Positions 22,574 through 30,928 are shown, counted from the stretch's first letter. The stretch: 44,590 nt of DNA from an uncultured bacterium (GCA_949294395.1 CASFGU010000052.1:1-44590); one strand, 5' to 3'. Numbers and translations: made by a program. Notes: generated by a model from the letters alone, not told the origin.

Positions 22574-22914
22574 CGGATTTGCACTCTGCCGAACAAAACA
22601 ATCCGGTGAATTGTTTTGTGAGAGGGGATGGAGTGAAACGAAATCCGGAAAGCGAACAGATTAAGCCGGCAAAGCGAAAGCTCGAAGGCAAAACTCTGAA
22701 AGCATAGAGCAAATCCAAGACAGCACGAGCGGGTTTGGGGGCGCAGGGCAGAATAAATCAAGTTTTATGAAACCGGCTTACAGAAACCCGCTAAACAAAG
22801 GTAAATAAAAACAAAATATGCCGGCTGAGAGACTTTCCGGCGTAAAGGTATAAATTAGTATAACAACAAGGTCGAGCCGGTAAACCGGCACAATAGAAAG
22901 GTAACAACAAAAAC
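22574..22914 (+). other. 341-bp structured non-coding spacer before rpsR
   Basis: No credible reading frame is present. Hairpins seen are CAAAACAAT/ATTGTTTTG (22593-22617, loop CCGGTGA), a long-range stem AGCGGGTTT/AAACCCGCT (22727-22793), GCCGG/CCGGC near 22821-22845, and GCCGG-TAAA-CCGGC near 22876-22890. The RNA is purine-rich. It could be a leader that tunes S18 synthesis or a repeat element; neither is established. Confidence 0.5.
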
Positions 22915-23148
22915 ATGGCAAGACAGGACATTCAGGACAAGAAAAAGCGCAAAAACTGCAGTCTTTGCGCAGACAAAGTAACTGAAATCGATTACAAAGA
23001 TGCAGCGAAACTAAAAAGATACCTGACTGAAGCAGGAAAAATTATTCCTCGCAGAATTACAGGCAACTGCGCAGAACACCAGAGAATGATTGCTAAAGCA
23101 ATCAAACGCGCAAGAGAAGCTGCTATCATCAGCTACACTTTTGATTAA
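22915..23148 (+). CDS. rpsR: 30S ribosomal protein S18
   Basis: S18 (77 aa) binds S6 on the small subunit. It shows [15 protein letters not shown] (with the CxxC-like start of zinc-type S18 proteins), [18 protein letters not shown], and [22 protein letters not shown]. It is separated from ssb by an unusually long spacer, and the AGAAAGGT ribosome binding site lies about 14 nt from the ATG, farther than usual. Confidence 0.97.
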   Translation: MARQDIQDKKKRKNCSLCADKVTEIDYKDAAKLKRYLTEAGKIIPRRITGNCAEHQRMIAKAIKRAREAAIISYTFD

Positions 23149-23175
23149 TATAAAATCAAAAGCAGCAAATTTGCA

Positions 23176-23207
23176 AAAAAGGAATCGCTTGAGGGCGGTT
23201 CCTTTTT
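23176..23207 (+). terminator. Terminator of the rpsF-ssb-rpsR unit
   Basis: AAAAAGGAA pairs with TTCCTTTTT around GC/GC inner pairs and ends in a T run. Confidence 0.85.
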
Positions 23208-23310
23208 GTTGTCAATCGAAAACTGCCGTTCCCCACCACTTTTGCCGGCCTCCGGTAAAAGTATTCTTTACTAAATATTTCCTGTTTCAGGTGCATAGTA
23301 AGAATTTTCA

Positions 23311-23319
23311 TGTTATACT
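23311..23319 (+). promoter_or_regulatory. Extended -10 of der, leaderless layout
   Basis: TGT-TATACT (23314-23319) is followed after 6 nt by the ATG of der. No Shine-Dalgarno lies between them. Confidence 0.6.
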
Positions 23320-23325
23320 TGTCGT

Positions 23326-24663
23326 ATGAATAGGAAACCTGTAGTTGCAATAGTAGGGCGCCCGAATGTCGGCAAATCGACATTCGTAAACCGTCTTGCT
23401 GGTTCAAGGAACTCAATAGTCGATGACCAGCCCGGGGTTACACGCGACAGAATTTACTTTGATGTTGAGTGGATGAATAAGGTTTTCACAGTAATCGACA
23501 CAGGCGGAATTGTTCCGGGTGATGAAGATGAAATTATGGTTTCAATATTTGATCAGGCAAAGATTGCCTGCGACGAAGCCGATAAAATAATTTTTCTTGT
23601 TGACGGGAAAGACGGCGTAAACCCTGTAGATTACGATATTGCAAATATTCTAAGGCAGTCCGGAAAACCGGTTTTCCTTGCTGTAAACAAGCTTGACAAT
23701 CCGGAATCCTACCTGATGGTGAACGATTTTTACTCGCTTGCACTCGGGGAACCGCTCGGAATTTCAGCACTCCACGGCAGCGGCGGTGTTGGGGATTTGC
23801 TGGATTTGATAACAGAAGATTTTGAAGAAGCCGGTGAAAATGATACAGACAATTCGACTATAAAAATTGCAATAGTAGGGCGCCCGAATGCCGGTAAATC
23901 CTCTATTGTTAATGCGCTTTTGAATGAGGACAGGGTAATCGTGTCCGACATATCAGGTACAACCCGCGACAGCATTGACAGCACCCTGACATACAAAGAC
24001 AGAGAGTTTATCATTGTGGATACCGCAGGTATCAGAAAAAAATCAAAAGTGGATTACGGCGTTGAAAAATTCGCGGTGGACAGGGCAATCCGTTCTATCA
24101 GAGATTGCGATGTGGCTCTTCTGGTCATTGATGCGGCAGAAGGGATTTCCGATCAGGACAAGAAGATTTCCTCAATAATAACAGAAGCCGGCAAAGGGCT
24201 TATCATTGCAATTAACAAATGGGATTTGATTGAGGACAAAAAATCAAATACAATTAATCAGTATGACAAAAAACTTGCAAATGATATTCCGTTTCTGGAA
24301 TTTGCGCCGAAAATTTACATAAGCGCAAAAACAAAGCAGCGGCTTAACCAGATTTTTGACAGAGCGGCAGAAGTTTACGAACAGTGCACAAAGCGGGTTT
24401 CAACAGGACTTCTGAACAAAGTCGTGAAGGAGCTTTACGCGCTGAACCCTCCGGCAACGGTAAAGGGCAAACGGCTGAAAATTTTATACGCAACCCAAAT
24501 TGGGATAAAGCCGCCGGTGTTTGTACTATTTGCAAACAATTCTGACCTTTTGAAAGACCACTATAAAAGATATATTGAAAACAAACTGCGTGAGGCGTTC
24601 GGATTTTTCGGCACTCCGATAAAGATTTTCGTACGCGAACGCAGCGAAAAAGATAAAAGATAA
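23326..24663 (+). CDS. der: Ribosome biogenesis GTPase Der (EngA)
   Basis: Der (445 aa) has two tandem GTPase domains and is needed for 50S assembly. Domain 1 shows GRPNVGKSTF (11-20), DTGG and NKLD; domain 2 shows GRPNAGKSSI (about 186-195), DTAGIRKK and NKWD; a KH-like domain closes the protein with PPVFVLFANNSDLLKDHYKRYIENKLREAFGFFGTPI in split motifs. Length and order are normal. The start codon lies 6 nt after a -10 and lacks a ribosome binding site, which suggests leaderless mRNA for an essential gene. A strongly marked start codon follows 16 bp after its stop (24679). Confidence 0.97.
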   Translation: MNRKPVVAIVGRPNVGKSTFVNRLAGSRNSIVDDQPGVTRDRIYFDVEWMNKVFTVIDTGGIVPGDEDEIMVSIFDQAKIACDEADKIIFLVDGKDGVNPVDYDIANILRQSGKPVFLAVNKLDNPESYLMVNDFYSLALGEPLGISALHGSGGVGDLLDLITEDFEEAGENDTDNSTIKIAIVGRPNAGKSSIVNALLNEDRVIVSDISGTTRDSIDSTLTYKDREFIIVDTAGIRKKSKVDYGVEKFAVDRAIRSIRDCDVALLVIDAAEGISDQDKKISSIITEAGKGLIIAINKWDLIEDKKSNTINQYDKKLANDIPFLEFAPKIYISAKTKQRLNQIFDRAAEVYEQCTKRVSTGLLNKVVKELYALNPPATVKGKRLKILYATQIGIKPPVFVLFANNSDLLKDHYKRYIENKLREAFGFFGTPIKIFVRERSEKDKR

Positions 24664-24678
24664 AAGGAGGATAAATTT

Positions 24679-24732
24679 ATGCAAAACACAATTATAGCTT
24701 CAAAACTCAGAAGGGGGGGGGGGGCTTGTTAG
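24679..24732 (+). pseudogene. Start of a pilin-like gene interrupted at a 12-G tract
   Basis: AAAAGGAGG lies at ideal distance before ATG 24679. The peptide is MQNTIIASKLRRGGGAC and stops at TAG 24730. A short basic peptide ending in RRG is just what a prepilin leader looks like. The frame breaks because of the G tract: with one more G or two fewer it would enter the frame that is open without stop to the pilin end at 25897. It is thus either a phase-variable switch in the off state or the cut-off leader of the gene that follows. Confidence 0.5.
24713..24724 (+). repeat. Homopolymer of 12 G
   Basis: Twelve consecutive G lie 12 codons inside a well-marked start. Tracts of this kind change length by slipped-strand replication, and are also prone to read error. 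Confidence 0.8.
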
Positions 24733-24949
24733 CCTAAAATTCGCTCAGGACAAGGATTTTTGGCATTCACTTTTAAGTAACATTAGATGGCGCGGGGATT
24801 TTTTAAAATCTTTTTCCTTTGCGGGCGCTATTAGAAATGCGATTGGGCTTTTGAAGGACTATAAGCACTGTCATCCTGAATTTATTTGCCTTCTTTTGCC
24901 GAAAACTTGTTTTCGTGCAAAATGGCTCCTGGTGACAGGATCTCATTAC

Positions 24950-25010
24950 AAAGAGATTCTGAACAGTCACAATTCATGTGCGCCTAAACAATTAACGTTT
25001 CAGAATGACA
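24950..25010 (+). repeat. 61-bp repeat, family C (copy 2)
   Basis: It shares the ends AAAGAGATTCTGAACAG and TTTCAGAATGACA with the copy at 16927-16987, with the same length. It is read in frame as part of the pilin-like open frame. Confidence 0.7.
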
Positions 25011-25022
25011 CGTCTATTGTTA

Positions 25023-25163
25023 ACCTTTCACCACTTCAACCCTTCAACCATTCAACTTTTCAACCGTTCAACTTTACCGCCCCCTCTCCCGCCTCCGGCA
25101 CCATACCACGCAGGGGAAGGGAATTAGTTGAACCCTTCACCCCTCACCATTCACGCTTCACCC
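25023..25163 (+). repeat. Family D array with a family F insert
   Basis: TTCAACC-type units (25023-25076) are followed by the family F unit (25079-25117), then CCCTTCACCCCTCACC units up to the pilin codons. The same order C, then D, occurs at 16927-17074. Confidence 0.6.
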
Positions 25164-25164
25164 G

Positions 25165-25897
25165 CAGAAAAGCCGCTTTCACCTTAGCGGAGGTGCTGAT
25201 TACCCTCGGGATTATAGGAGTTGTGGCAGCCATGACATTGCCGGCACTGGTTAACAAATATCAGGAACGCGCCTGGCTGACCGCGTTTAAAACAAATTAT
25301 TCCATCCTCTCACAGGCATACTTAAGAGCCTATCAAAAATACGGAATACCGGAAGAATGGGGTCTGCCTGACGATAATCAGGAGGAAAGCTGTAAAAAAG
25401 CAGCAGAGTATCTGCTCCCGTATCTTAATCTGGCAAAAGATTTCAAGCAAAATGACAAACGCAGCACTCATAGACTGCCGGTGAATTATCTCGGACTAAA
25501 CGGCCGGAAGTTAAGTGATAACTGGAACGGCTGGAAGGAAACCCACTACATTTTTGCACTGGCTAACGGTGCAACCGCGGGCATTTCGCAAACAGGCTTG
25601 CTTGGTAAAGACGGGGTTGACGACAGATACCTTATCGAGATTTATCTTGATACAAACGGCGCAAAAGGCCCGAACCAGTTCGGCAAAGATTTCTTTATGC
25701 TTTTTCTGAATACAAAAAACAATTCTCCGATAGTAACAGGCTATCCTAAATGGTGGGTAAGTGAAAAAAGCTGTTCAATAGATTCTGACAGCACAAGTTA
25801 CTGGGGGAATGGCGGAGGCTGTGCCATCTGGCTGATAAACCACGGAAACATGGATTACCTTCACCGTCCGATTACGGCAGATGAATGGGCTAAATAA
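25165..25897 (+). CDS. Type IV pilin-like (pseudopilin) protein, start uncertain
   Basis: The recognisable protein begins at about 25165 with RRKAAFTLAEVLITLG: a basic leader end, then the conserved N-methylation helix with glutamate at +5 of the mature form, as in type IV pilins and type II secretion pseudopilins. About 230 residues follow, with a cysteine pair near the end (CSIDSDSTSYWGNGGGC) and calcium-loop-like DTNGAKGPN. The start is odd: no usual start codon or ribosome binding site lies nearby. The frame stays open back to the G tract at 24724 (TTG at 24851 is only a formal start) but runs through intergenic repeats C, D and F. The leader was probably displaced by repeat insertion, or the long form is made when the G tract changes length. 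Confidence 0.7.
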
Positions 25898-25928
25898 AAA
25901 AGGCGGGAATTTTGAATTCCCGCCTTTT
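25898..25928. terminator. Bidirectional terminator
   Basis: AAAAGGCGGGAATT (25898-25911) pairs perfectly with AATTCCCGCCTTTT (25915-25928). It separates the pilin-like gene from the convergent 25933 gene and serves both. Confidence 0.9.
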
Positions 25929-25932
25929 AAAA

Positions 25933-26313
25933 CTATTCTTCTTCTTGATACTTAACCAACCCTGACGTTACTGCATACATTGCTGCCGAAATATCACGTA
26001 CCGATTCAAACGGGCCGTAATCTTTGATAAACTTCGCCACATCAAAGGTATCAAGGTATCTTTGAAGCTGTTCTCTTGACGCATCTGTAATATTAGATGC
26101 TGCAATTAAGTTCTGAACAAATCCAGTTACCTTATCGTTAACTGTTGACTCGTCCAAATCCCCGGAAGCAAAAGAAACTTTGTCGCCTTCATCTTTTGGT
26201 TTTACCGCAGGTTCCTGTTCTTCCTGAACTTCTTGTTCTTCATTCTCTTCTTCTTCATCGTTAAGGCCTTTCACATAAGTCGCTTTTGCGCTTGTTGCAC
26301 TTGTAATTTCCAT
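25933..26313 (-). CDS. Acidic protein of unknown function
   Basis: The 126-aa protein starts MEITSATSAKATYVKG, runs through a glutamate-rich low-complexity stretch (about 20-35), and ends in a folded-looking helical part (VNDKVTGFVQNLIAAS...YAVTSGLVKYQEEE). ATG 26313 has AAAGGACGG upstream; the longer frame lacks such a site. No membrane segment is visible. I recognise no family, though this kind of short acidic N-terminus plus helical tail looks lineage-specific. Confidence 0.6.
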   Translation of the reverse strand: MEITSATSAKATYVKGLNDEEEENEEQEVQEEQEPAVKPKDEGDKVSFASGDLDESTVNDKVTGFVQNLIAASNITDASREQLQRYLDTFDVAKFIKDYGPFESVRDISAAMYAVTSGLVKYQEEE

Positions 26314-26399
26314 AAAGTCCGTCCTTTCTAAAACTTTTACACTATGGTTAACGGACATGAAGTTTGAAAACTTTAAAGTTGTTAAGGAAAATTAAGGAA

Positions 26400-26423
26400 G
26401 GCGCCGGCTGTAATGCCGGCGCC
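26400..26423. terminator. Terminator of the endonuclease IV-like gene
   Basis: GGCGCCGGC (26400-26408) pairs with GCCGGCGCC (26415-26423) as a perfect 9-bp GC stem, 27 bp after the 26450 stop on the minus strand. Confidence 0.75.
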
Positions 26424-26449
26424 TCAAAATTACAAATCCATAATAATTG

Positions 26450-27295
26450 TTACAAAGAACAGTAGTAATCCTTTAAAAGCTTTGCGTCATCTTCTATATT
26501 CGGGCTTTCGCAGACAAGCGCGCCTTTCACATTAAATTCTTTCATAACTTTGAGCAGGTCTTTGTAGTTCATATCGGATTCTTCCAGAATAAGATGTTTT
26601 TTCTCGCCTTTAACGCCGTAATCTATACCTGCAAGGTGTCCGTGAAAATTATCAATTGCATACTGACCGAGTTCTTTGCCTAACTTTTCAAAAATTTCGC
26701 AAAACTCATCGTAGGTATTGTATATTCCCGCAAAACGCGCATGGAGATGTGAAAAATCAATACACGGCAGGACATTCTCAACCTCTTTTGAAAGCTTTAT
26801 TATCTCATCCAGATCACCCCACTGCGTACCTTTGCCGGTAGTTTCAGGTCGAACCCAGACGTTAACTTTCTCCTGCTTCAAAACTGCCACAATCTTTTCG
26901 ACTTTTGATTTCACCTGATAAAAGACTTTTTCCTTATCATGCCCGTGATAGTATGCAGCGTGAAATGTTATGCTAAAAGCGCCTGCCGCTGCTGCCGTTA
27001 TACCTGTTTCCACAATCCTCTGCACACTTGCATCAACCTTTTCCGGTTCAAGAGAATTCAGGTTAATATAAAAAGGGGCATGCGCGGTTATAACAAAATT
27101 TTTATCACTGTGCATACGCGCCGTAAACTCACTGTTTTCATCACTCATTCTGACGCCGTGAACAAATTCCAGCTCCATACCGTCAAGATTCATATCTTCA
27201 AGAATTTCAAACGCCTTCGGGTAGCTCCCTTTACCTGTTCTTAGCGGCATGCCGGCTGTTAGGAAATTCAATTTATCAAATACAAAGTTTTGCAC
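26450..27295 (-). CDS. Endonuclease IV-like TIM-barrel protein (AP endonuclease family 2)
   Basis: The 281-aa protein is a TIM barrel of the endonuclease IV/xylose isomerase-like superfamily, which acts at abasic sites or on sugars. Metal-site motifs seen are ITAHAPFYIN, ITFHAAYYHG, VWVRPETTGK, CIDFSHLHAR, NFHGHLAGI and GALVCESPN, in the order found in Nfo. That makes DNA repair more likely than sugar isomerisation, but the sequence is divergent and I do not give it the nfo symbol. GTG 27295 is chosen for its TTGGAG site at 7-8 nt; the TTG at 27307 overlaps that site. Confidence 0.75.
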   Translation of the reverse strand: MQNFVFDKLNFLTAGMPLRTGKGSYPKAFEILEDMNLDGMELEFVHGVRMSDENSEFTARMHSDKNFVITAHAPFYINLNSLEPEKVDASVQRIVETGITAAAAGAFSITFHAAYYHGHDKEKVFYQVKSKVEKIVAVLKQEKVNVWVRPETTGKGTQWGDLDEIIKLSKEVENVLPCIDFSHLHARFAGIYNTYDEFCEIFEKLGKELGQYAIDNFHGHLAGIDYGVKGEKKHLILEESDMNYKDLLKVMKEFNVKGALVCESPNIEDDAKLLKDYYCSL

Positions 27296-27461
27296 AATTA
27301 ACTCCAATCCTGTTTTTATTTTACATTTAAAATTATACCCTGTAAAATTTCAAAAAGGTAAATTTTTGTAACAGTACTATGCAAAATTCTAAAGTTTTAC
27401 CGCAGATGCTCCGATATAAAAAATGTTGAAATATTTTAGTCACATTGAAAAGGAGTGTGTA

Positions 27462-27671
27462 ATGAAAGACAAAAAAGTTCTTGATATGGAAGATTTGATG
27501 GTCGATTTTGCGGAAATGACAAGCTTCAATTTTGATTCACTTGACTACAGACAGATGCAGGATTTGCAGAAAATCACAGGCAGTGAATATGACAACCAGC
27601 CTATTCCGTTTAAATACGGCAAATTTGACTTAGTTGATTTATTCCATTCATTTATCTCCCAGAAAGACTAA
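27462..27671 (+). CDS. 69-aa acidic protein of unknown function
   Basis: The protein MKDKKVLDMEDLMVDFAEMT... is small, acidic and soluble, with DYRQMQDLQKITGSEYDNQP in the middle. AAAAGGAG lies 9 nt before the ATG, a strong start. I do not recognise it. A second small gene follows 70 bp later and may share the transcript. Confidence 0.6.
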   Translation: MKDKKVLDMEDLMVDFAEMTSFNFDSLDYRQMQDLQKITGSEYDNQPIPFKYGKFDLVDLFHSFISQKD

Positions 27672-27741
27672 CTGAAGAATTTTTACGCCGGCTCCACTGC
27701 GGAATAAAGCTGTGCAGCCGTAAATATGAGGGTATGTGCTT

Positions 27742-27963
27742 ATGGATATGAAAGAATTATTTGAAAACAACTGTTTTCCGATGAGCTGGTCGTCGGAGGA
27801 AGAAGATGTTCGGGAATACACACCGCTTCCGCAGCGCAAAGACCTGAACACCCTGCTTGCAGAGCTTGAGGACATAAAAAATCATATTGAAGATATTAAA
27901 GCAAAACAGTGGTACCTTGCAAAGCTGATGAAATTTCACAGAGAAGGTATCCCCGAAGGGTAG
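27742..27963 (+). CDS. 73-aa protein with a coiled-coil-like helix
   Basis: The protein MDMKELFENNCFPMSWSSEEED... continues into a long helix with heptad-like leucines and isoleucines (LNTLLAELEDIKNHIEDIKAKQWYLAKLM), so a coiled-coil dimer is likely. ATG 27742 is preceded by GAGGG at about 10 nt; GTG 27736 is in frame but closer to that site. The function is unknown. Confidence 0.6.
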   Translation: MDMKELFENNCFPMSWSSEEEDVREYTPLPQRKDLNTLLAELEDIKNHIEDIKAKQWYLAKLMKFHREGIPEG

Positions 27964-28008
27964 AACTTCTCCCTGTTAAGATGACAGGCCGAAACAACCA
28001 TAAAATAA

Positions 28009-28036
28009 AAAGCAGATAAATATCTTTATCTGCTTT
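28009..28036. terminator. Bidirectional terminator
   Basis: AAAGCAGATAAA (28009-28020) pairs perfectly with TTTATCTGCTTT (28025-28036), loop TATC. It lies between the convergent genes ending at 27963 and 28055. Confidence 0.88.
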
Positions 28037-28054
28037 AAACGAAAAAAGGAGTTT

Positions 28055-28288
28055 CTATGCCATATCAATTCGGGGTTTGCCGATTAGATTAATCAGTGCG
28101 TCAATAACTCTGGGCATCTGGCACACGAAGGAATAGCCGCCTCTGGAAAGCGAACATCTACGGCAGTCACAGCCGATAGAATAGCATTCCAGCGCCTGTT
28201 CTGTCCAGCTCTGAGTAATAGAGGGAGAAATTTCGCCGTTTGTATCCGGATAATAATTCTCTCCATCCTTTAAAAAAGACCTTTCCAT
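28055..28288 (-). CDS. Small cysteine-rich protein
   Basis: The 77-aa protein has SITQSWTEQALECYSIG, then CDCRRCSLSRGGYSFVC, i.e. a C-x4-C-x-C-x2-C-x10-C cluster in one region, ending in VIDALINLIGKPRID. The cysteine spacing suggests bound zinc or an iron-sulfur cluster. ATG 28288 has GGGAGG upstream, so the longer open frame to 28471 is not used. I believe similar small proteins occur in this lineage but cannot name a family. Confidence 0.65.
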   Translation of the reverse strand: MERSFLKDGENYYPDTNGEISPSITQSWTEQALECYSIGCDCRRCSLSRGGYSFVCQMPRVIDALINLIGKPRIDMA

Positions 28289-28409
28289 GCTAACCTCCCG
28301 CCCCTTACGTTTCCGGTGCAAGGGTTGTTCCATACCCATTTTTATTATAAACATAATAAAGTCAGATTTAATCCTCTGTTTGATGTATTTAATACAGCTC
28401 AGACCTCTC

Positions 28410-28438
28410 TTGTCAAAATTCAGAAATAAGATTATCAT
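28410..28438 (+). promoter_or_regulatory. Promoter of the methyltransferase gene, leaderless layout
   Basis: TTGTCA (28410-28415), 17 bp, TATCAT (28433-28438), then 6 nt to the ATG at 28445. Confidence 0.7.
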
Positions 28439-28444
28439 CATTAT

Positions 28445-29209
28445 ATGAAATGCAATGTCTGTTCCAATCAAAACAGCTTAGTTTTCGAGGGAAAAATTCT
28501 TGGTAAATATAATATTAAATATTATCTATGCCCTGACTGCGGTCATCTGCAGACCGAAAAACCCTACTGGCTGGAGGAAGCGTATTCAACCCCTATTGCA
28601 GCAGAAGATACCGGAATTTTGAAACGAAATTACGATAACAGAATTATCACCGCTGCTGTTATAGAAGGCTTTTTCAATGCCGGCGCACAATTTCTTGACT
28701 ACGGCGGAGGATGGGGAATACTAACACGACTTTTGCGCGACGACGGATACGACTTTTTCAGGTATGATAAATATGCAGAAAACCTTTTTGCGCGGGGGTT
28801 TGACTACCGTCAAGGGTGCAAAACGGAACTTCTCACAGCTTTTGAAGTTATTGAGCATCTGCCGTCTCCCTTACAAACCTTTGACGAAATGTTTAAACTA
28901 TCACCGAACGTTCTTTTTTCACAGCCTTATCTTCCTGCCCCCTTTCCCCGAATAGGGGACTGGTGGTATTACGCTCCGGAAACAGGCCAACACATAAGCT
29001 TTTACCGCAAAAAAACTCTTGAATATATTGCACAAAAGTTCCGCAAAAATTATGTTTCATTTAATGATATTCACCTGATGTCGGATAAAGCAGTTACGCA
29101 GGAAGATTTTGAAACAGTAATAAAAAATTCACAGTATATATATCTCACGCAAACACAAAAACGCCGCAGCAAAATTGCAGAGGATATTGAATATCTTAAA
29201 AATTGTTAA
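28445..29209 (+). CDS. Class I SAM-dependent methyltransferase with N-terminal zinc-ribbon motif
   Basis: The 254-aa protein starts with a C-x2-C / C-x2-C pair (MKCNVCSNQN, YYLCPDCGHL), probably a zinc ribbon, then a Rossmann methyltransferase domain: QFLDYGGGWGILTRLL (SAM loop, motif I), YDKYAENL (motif II acidic residue), LLTAFEVIEHLPSP (motif IV). The C-terminus follows the type-11/23 methyltransferase pattern including GQHISFY. The substrate is unknown; sugar or surface-polymer methylation is common for this layout. Translation probably starts without a leader. Confidence 0.85.
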   Translation: MKCNVCSNQNSLVFEGKILGKYNIKYYLCPDCGHLQTEKPYWLEEAYSTPIAAEDTGILKRNYDNRIITAAVIEGFFNAGAQFLDYGGGWGILTRLLRDDGYDFFRYDKYAENLFARGFDYRQGCKTELLTAFEVIEHLPSPLQTFDEMFKLSPNVLFSQPYLPAPFPRIGDWWYYAPETGQHISFYRKKTLEYIAQKFRKNYVSFNDIHLMSDKAVTQEDFETVIKNSQYIYLTQTQKRRSKIAEDIEYLKNC

Positions 29210-29242
29210 CCTTTTTTCTGCTTAAAAATTTTTTCTAAATAC

Positions 29243-29372
29243 TGGACAAATGGCTATTATTATTTTATAATATAATTTATAAGTTAATAAAATAGTCCCA
29301 AAAAGGATATGGAATTAATAATACTGGTATATGAACAGATATTTAAGCAGACTTAACAGTCTGCCTTTTTTT
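29243..29372 (+). ncRNA. Candidate small transcript ending in a strong terminator
   Basis: TGGACA at about 29243, a TATAAT-like box near 29268 and a terminator (GCAGACT 29347-29353 / AGTCTGC 29358-29364, then TTTTTTT) frame about 90 nt without a credible gene. The terminator itself is clear. The RNA is only a suggestion; it could be the end of an unrelated readthrough product. Confidence 0.35.
29347..29372 (+). terminator. Intrinsic terminator
   Basis: A perfect 7-bp stem GCAGACT/AGTCTGC with loop TAAC and a T7 tail, 140 bp after the methyltransferase gene. Confidence 0.85.
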
Positions 29373-29477
29373 ATAATTCGTGGTACAATAAAATCAAAGG
29401 GCAGTGTATATTCTATAAATAACGCAAAAATTTTTATTTACGGGGTTTAAAACAAAAATAAAACACACTATTTGAAC

Positions 29478-30860
29478 ATGCAATTAAGTATAAATACACC
29501 AAAACTGCATTCATACTACAATAAAAGCGCAATTTTAAAATCACAAAACAGGAATTGCGCCGGTAATGCTGCCCAACCGGAGATGCCGGCACATAAAAGC
29601 AGCCCTTTTAATCCGGAGGTTTTTGCAGTATCATTCAGCGGAGAACGGATTTATATGCTGGACGGCGGGCAGCATGCTGATGATTTGTATTATTTTGCAA
29701 AAGCAATAGACAGTGATTTTGACCTTCAAATCATGCCGCTTGAACTGAACCCGAAAGACAAAAGGATTAAACAGCTTAAAAGTCTTAAGGAAAGCCTCGA
29801 AAAAATCAACAGCCTTCCTGAAGAAAAACGTCCGGACTACATTGCCATACCGATGGGCGTTCATGTCGCGCTCCAGAACCTTTCCAATCAGATGAGCAAA
29901 ATTTTTGAAAAAGATATAAAGCTTACCCCTGAGAAAACAGACATGCAGCATGACGGCAAATTGATTTTAAAAATGCTAAAAATTCTATCGGATTACCCTG
30001 ACGATAACCGTCACTATATAAGGGCGCTTGACCCTCTCGGACAGGGAATTGAATATACCTATCCTATTATACAGGAAATAAACAAAGCTGTTGCTGGCGG
30101 AATTAAAGTTTACCTTCCATCAGGACACCCTACTGAAAATTCAATAAAATGGCTTGCGCGCGACAGGAAACTAAAACCGGAATTTTACTACTACATCTCT
30201 CACGGTCAGGATATTAACGGAACCGTCGCAGGAATGAAAAAATTTGTAAAAGATCGCAACTGGTATGATTTCAACCTTCTCGCGCTTTCAAAAGCCGACA
30301 AAGTGGCACTGAAAGACAAAAACAATAATGATCACCTGTTTTCCTCCTACGATACCTGCATAACCCGCGGTGCCAGAGGGGTTTACAATTTTACTCCCGT
30401 AAGAGAAAACGGTGAACTCAAAGGATTTAGCTTTACTGACGAAACAACCGTCGAGTATCCGGTTGACAAATATAAGATGATAAAAAATATTGAAAATCTT
30501 CTTGTCTATGTGGGTAAAAATATTAATGAAGTAGAAGCAAGTCCTGAAGAAGTAAAAAATTTCAAATCATTCCTGAAAGGAGATAACCTATTTAAACCTG
30601 AGGATTTTAAAAATAGACTTTTCCCTGTAGAAGAAGTATTTTCACCTGAGGAAATCAAAAATCAGAGGATTTATCTTCAGGGCGAATACACTGACGCGGA
30701 AAGAAAATTATTTTTCACCACAAGGGACGACGGCACTGTTTTGTTTAACAAGTGTAACTACGAACAAACGGCTAAACCCAGTGTTGTATCAATGTGGGGC
30801 TGTTGCTTTTCTCTGTTTAATGCCATAAAAGAAGATATAGAAAAAAGTAAACAGGAATAA
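29478..30860 (+). CDS. Lineage-type protein of unknown function
   Basis: The protein (about 460 aa) is soluble, without signal peptide or membrane segment. The first 55 residues look unstructured and end in FAVSFSGERIYMLDGGQHADD, an aromatic-glycine motif at the border to a folded domain. Inside are IAIPMGVHVALQNLSNQM, KVYLPSGHPTENSIKWLA and WYDFNLLALSKADKVAL. I recognise no fold with confidence; an alpha/beta nucleotide- or sugar-binding fold is possible. ATG 29478 is used rather than TTG 29472. No Shine-Dalgarno is visible. Confidence 0.6.
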   Translation: MQLSINTPKLHSYYNKSAILKSQNRNCAGNAAQPEMPAHKSSPFNPEVFAVSFSGERIYMLDGGQHADDLYYFAKAIDSDFDLQIMPLELNPKDKRIKQLKSLKESLEKINSLPEEKRPDYIAIPMGVHVALQNLSNQMSKIFEKDIKLTPEKTDMQHDGKLILKMLKILSDYPDDNRHYIRALDPLGQGIEYTYPIIQEINKAVAGGIKVYLPSGHPTENSIKWLARDRKLKPEFYYYISHGQDINGTVAGMKKFVKDRNWYDFNLLALSKADKVALKDKNNNDHLFSSYDTCITRGARGVYNFTPVRENGELKGFSFTDETTVEYPVDKYKMIKNIENLLVYVGKNINEVEASPEEVKNFKSFLKGDNLFKPEDFKNRLFPVEEVFSPEEIKNQRIYLQGEYTDAERKLFFTTRDDGTVLFNKCNYEQTAKPSVVSMWGCCFSLFNAIKEDIEKSKQE

Positions 30861-30928
30861 ATACACATGCCGCAAAAAAATAAAAATATAAGTTTTGTAA
30901 ACTTCACGACAAAAAAATATAAAAATTA

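Noticed and set aside
22512-22761. Minus-strand reading frames in the ssb-rpsR spacer
   Set aside because: They show no start signals and no protein-like pattern; the spacer looks like structured non-coding DNA.
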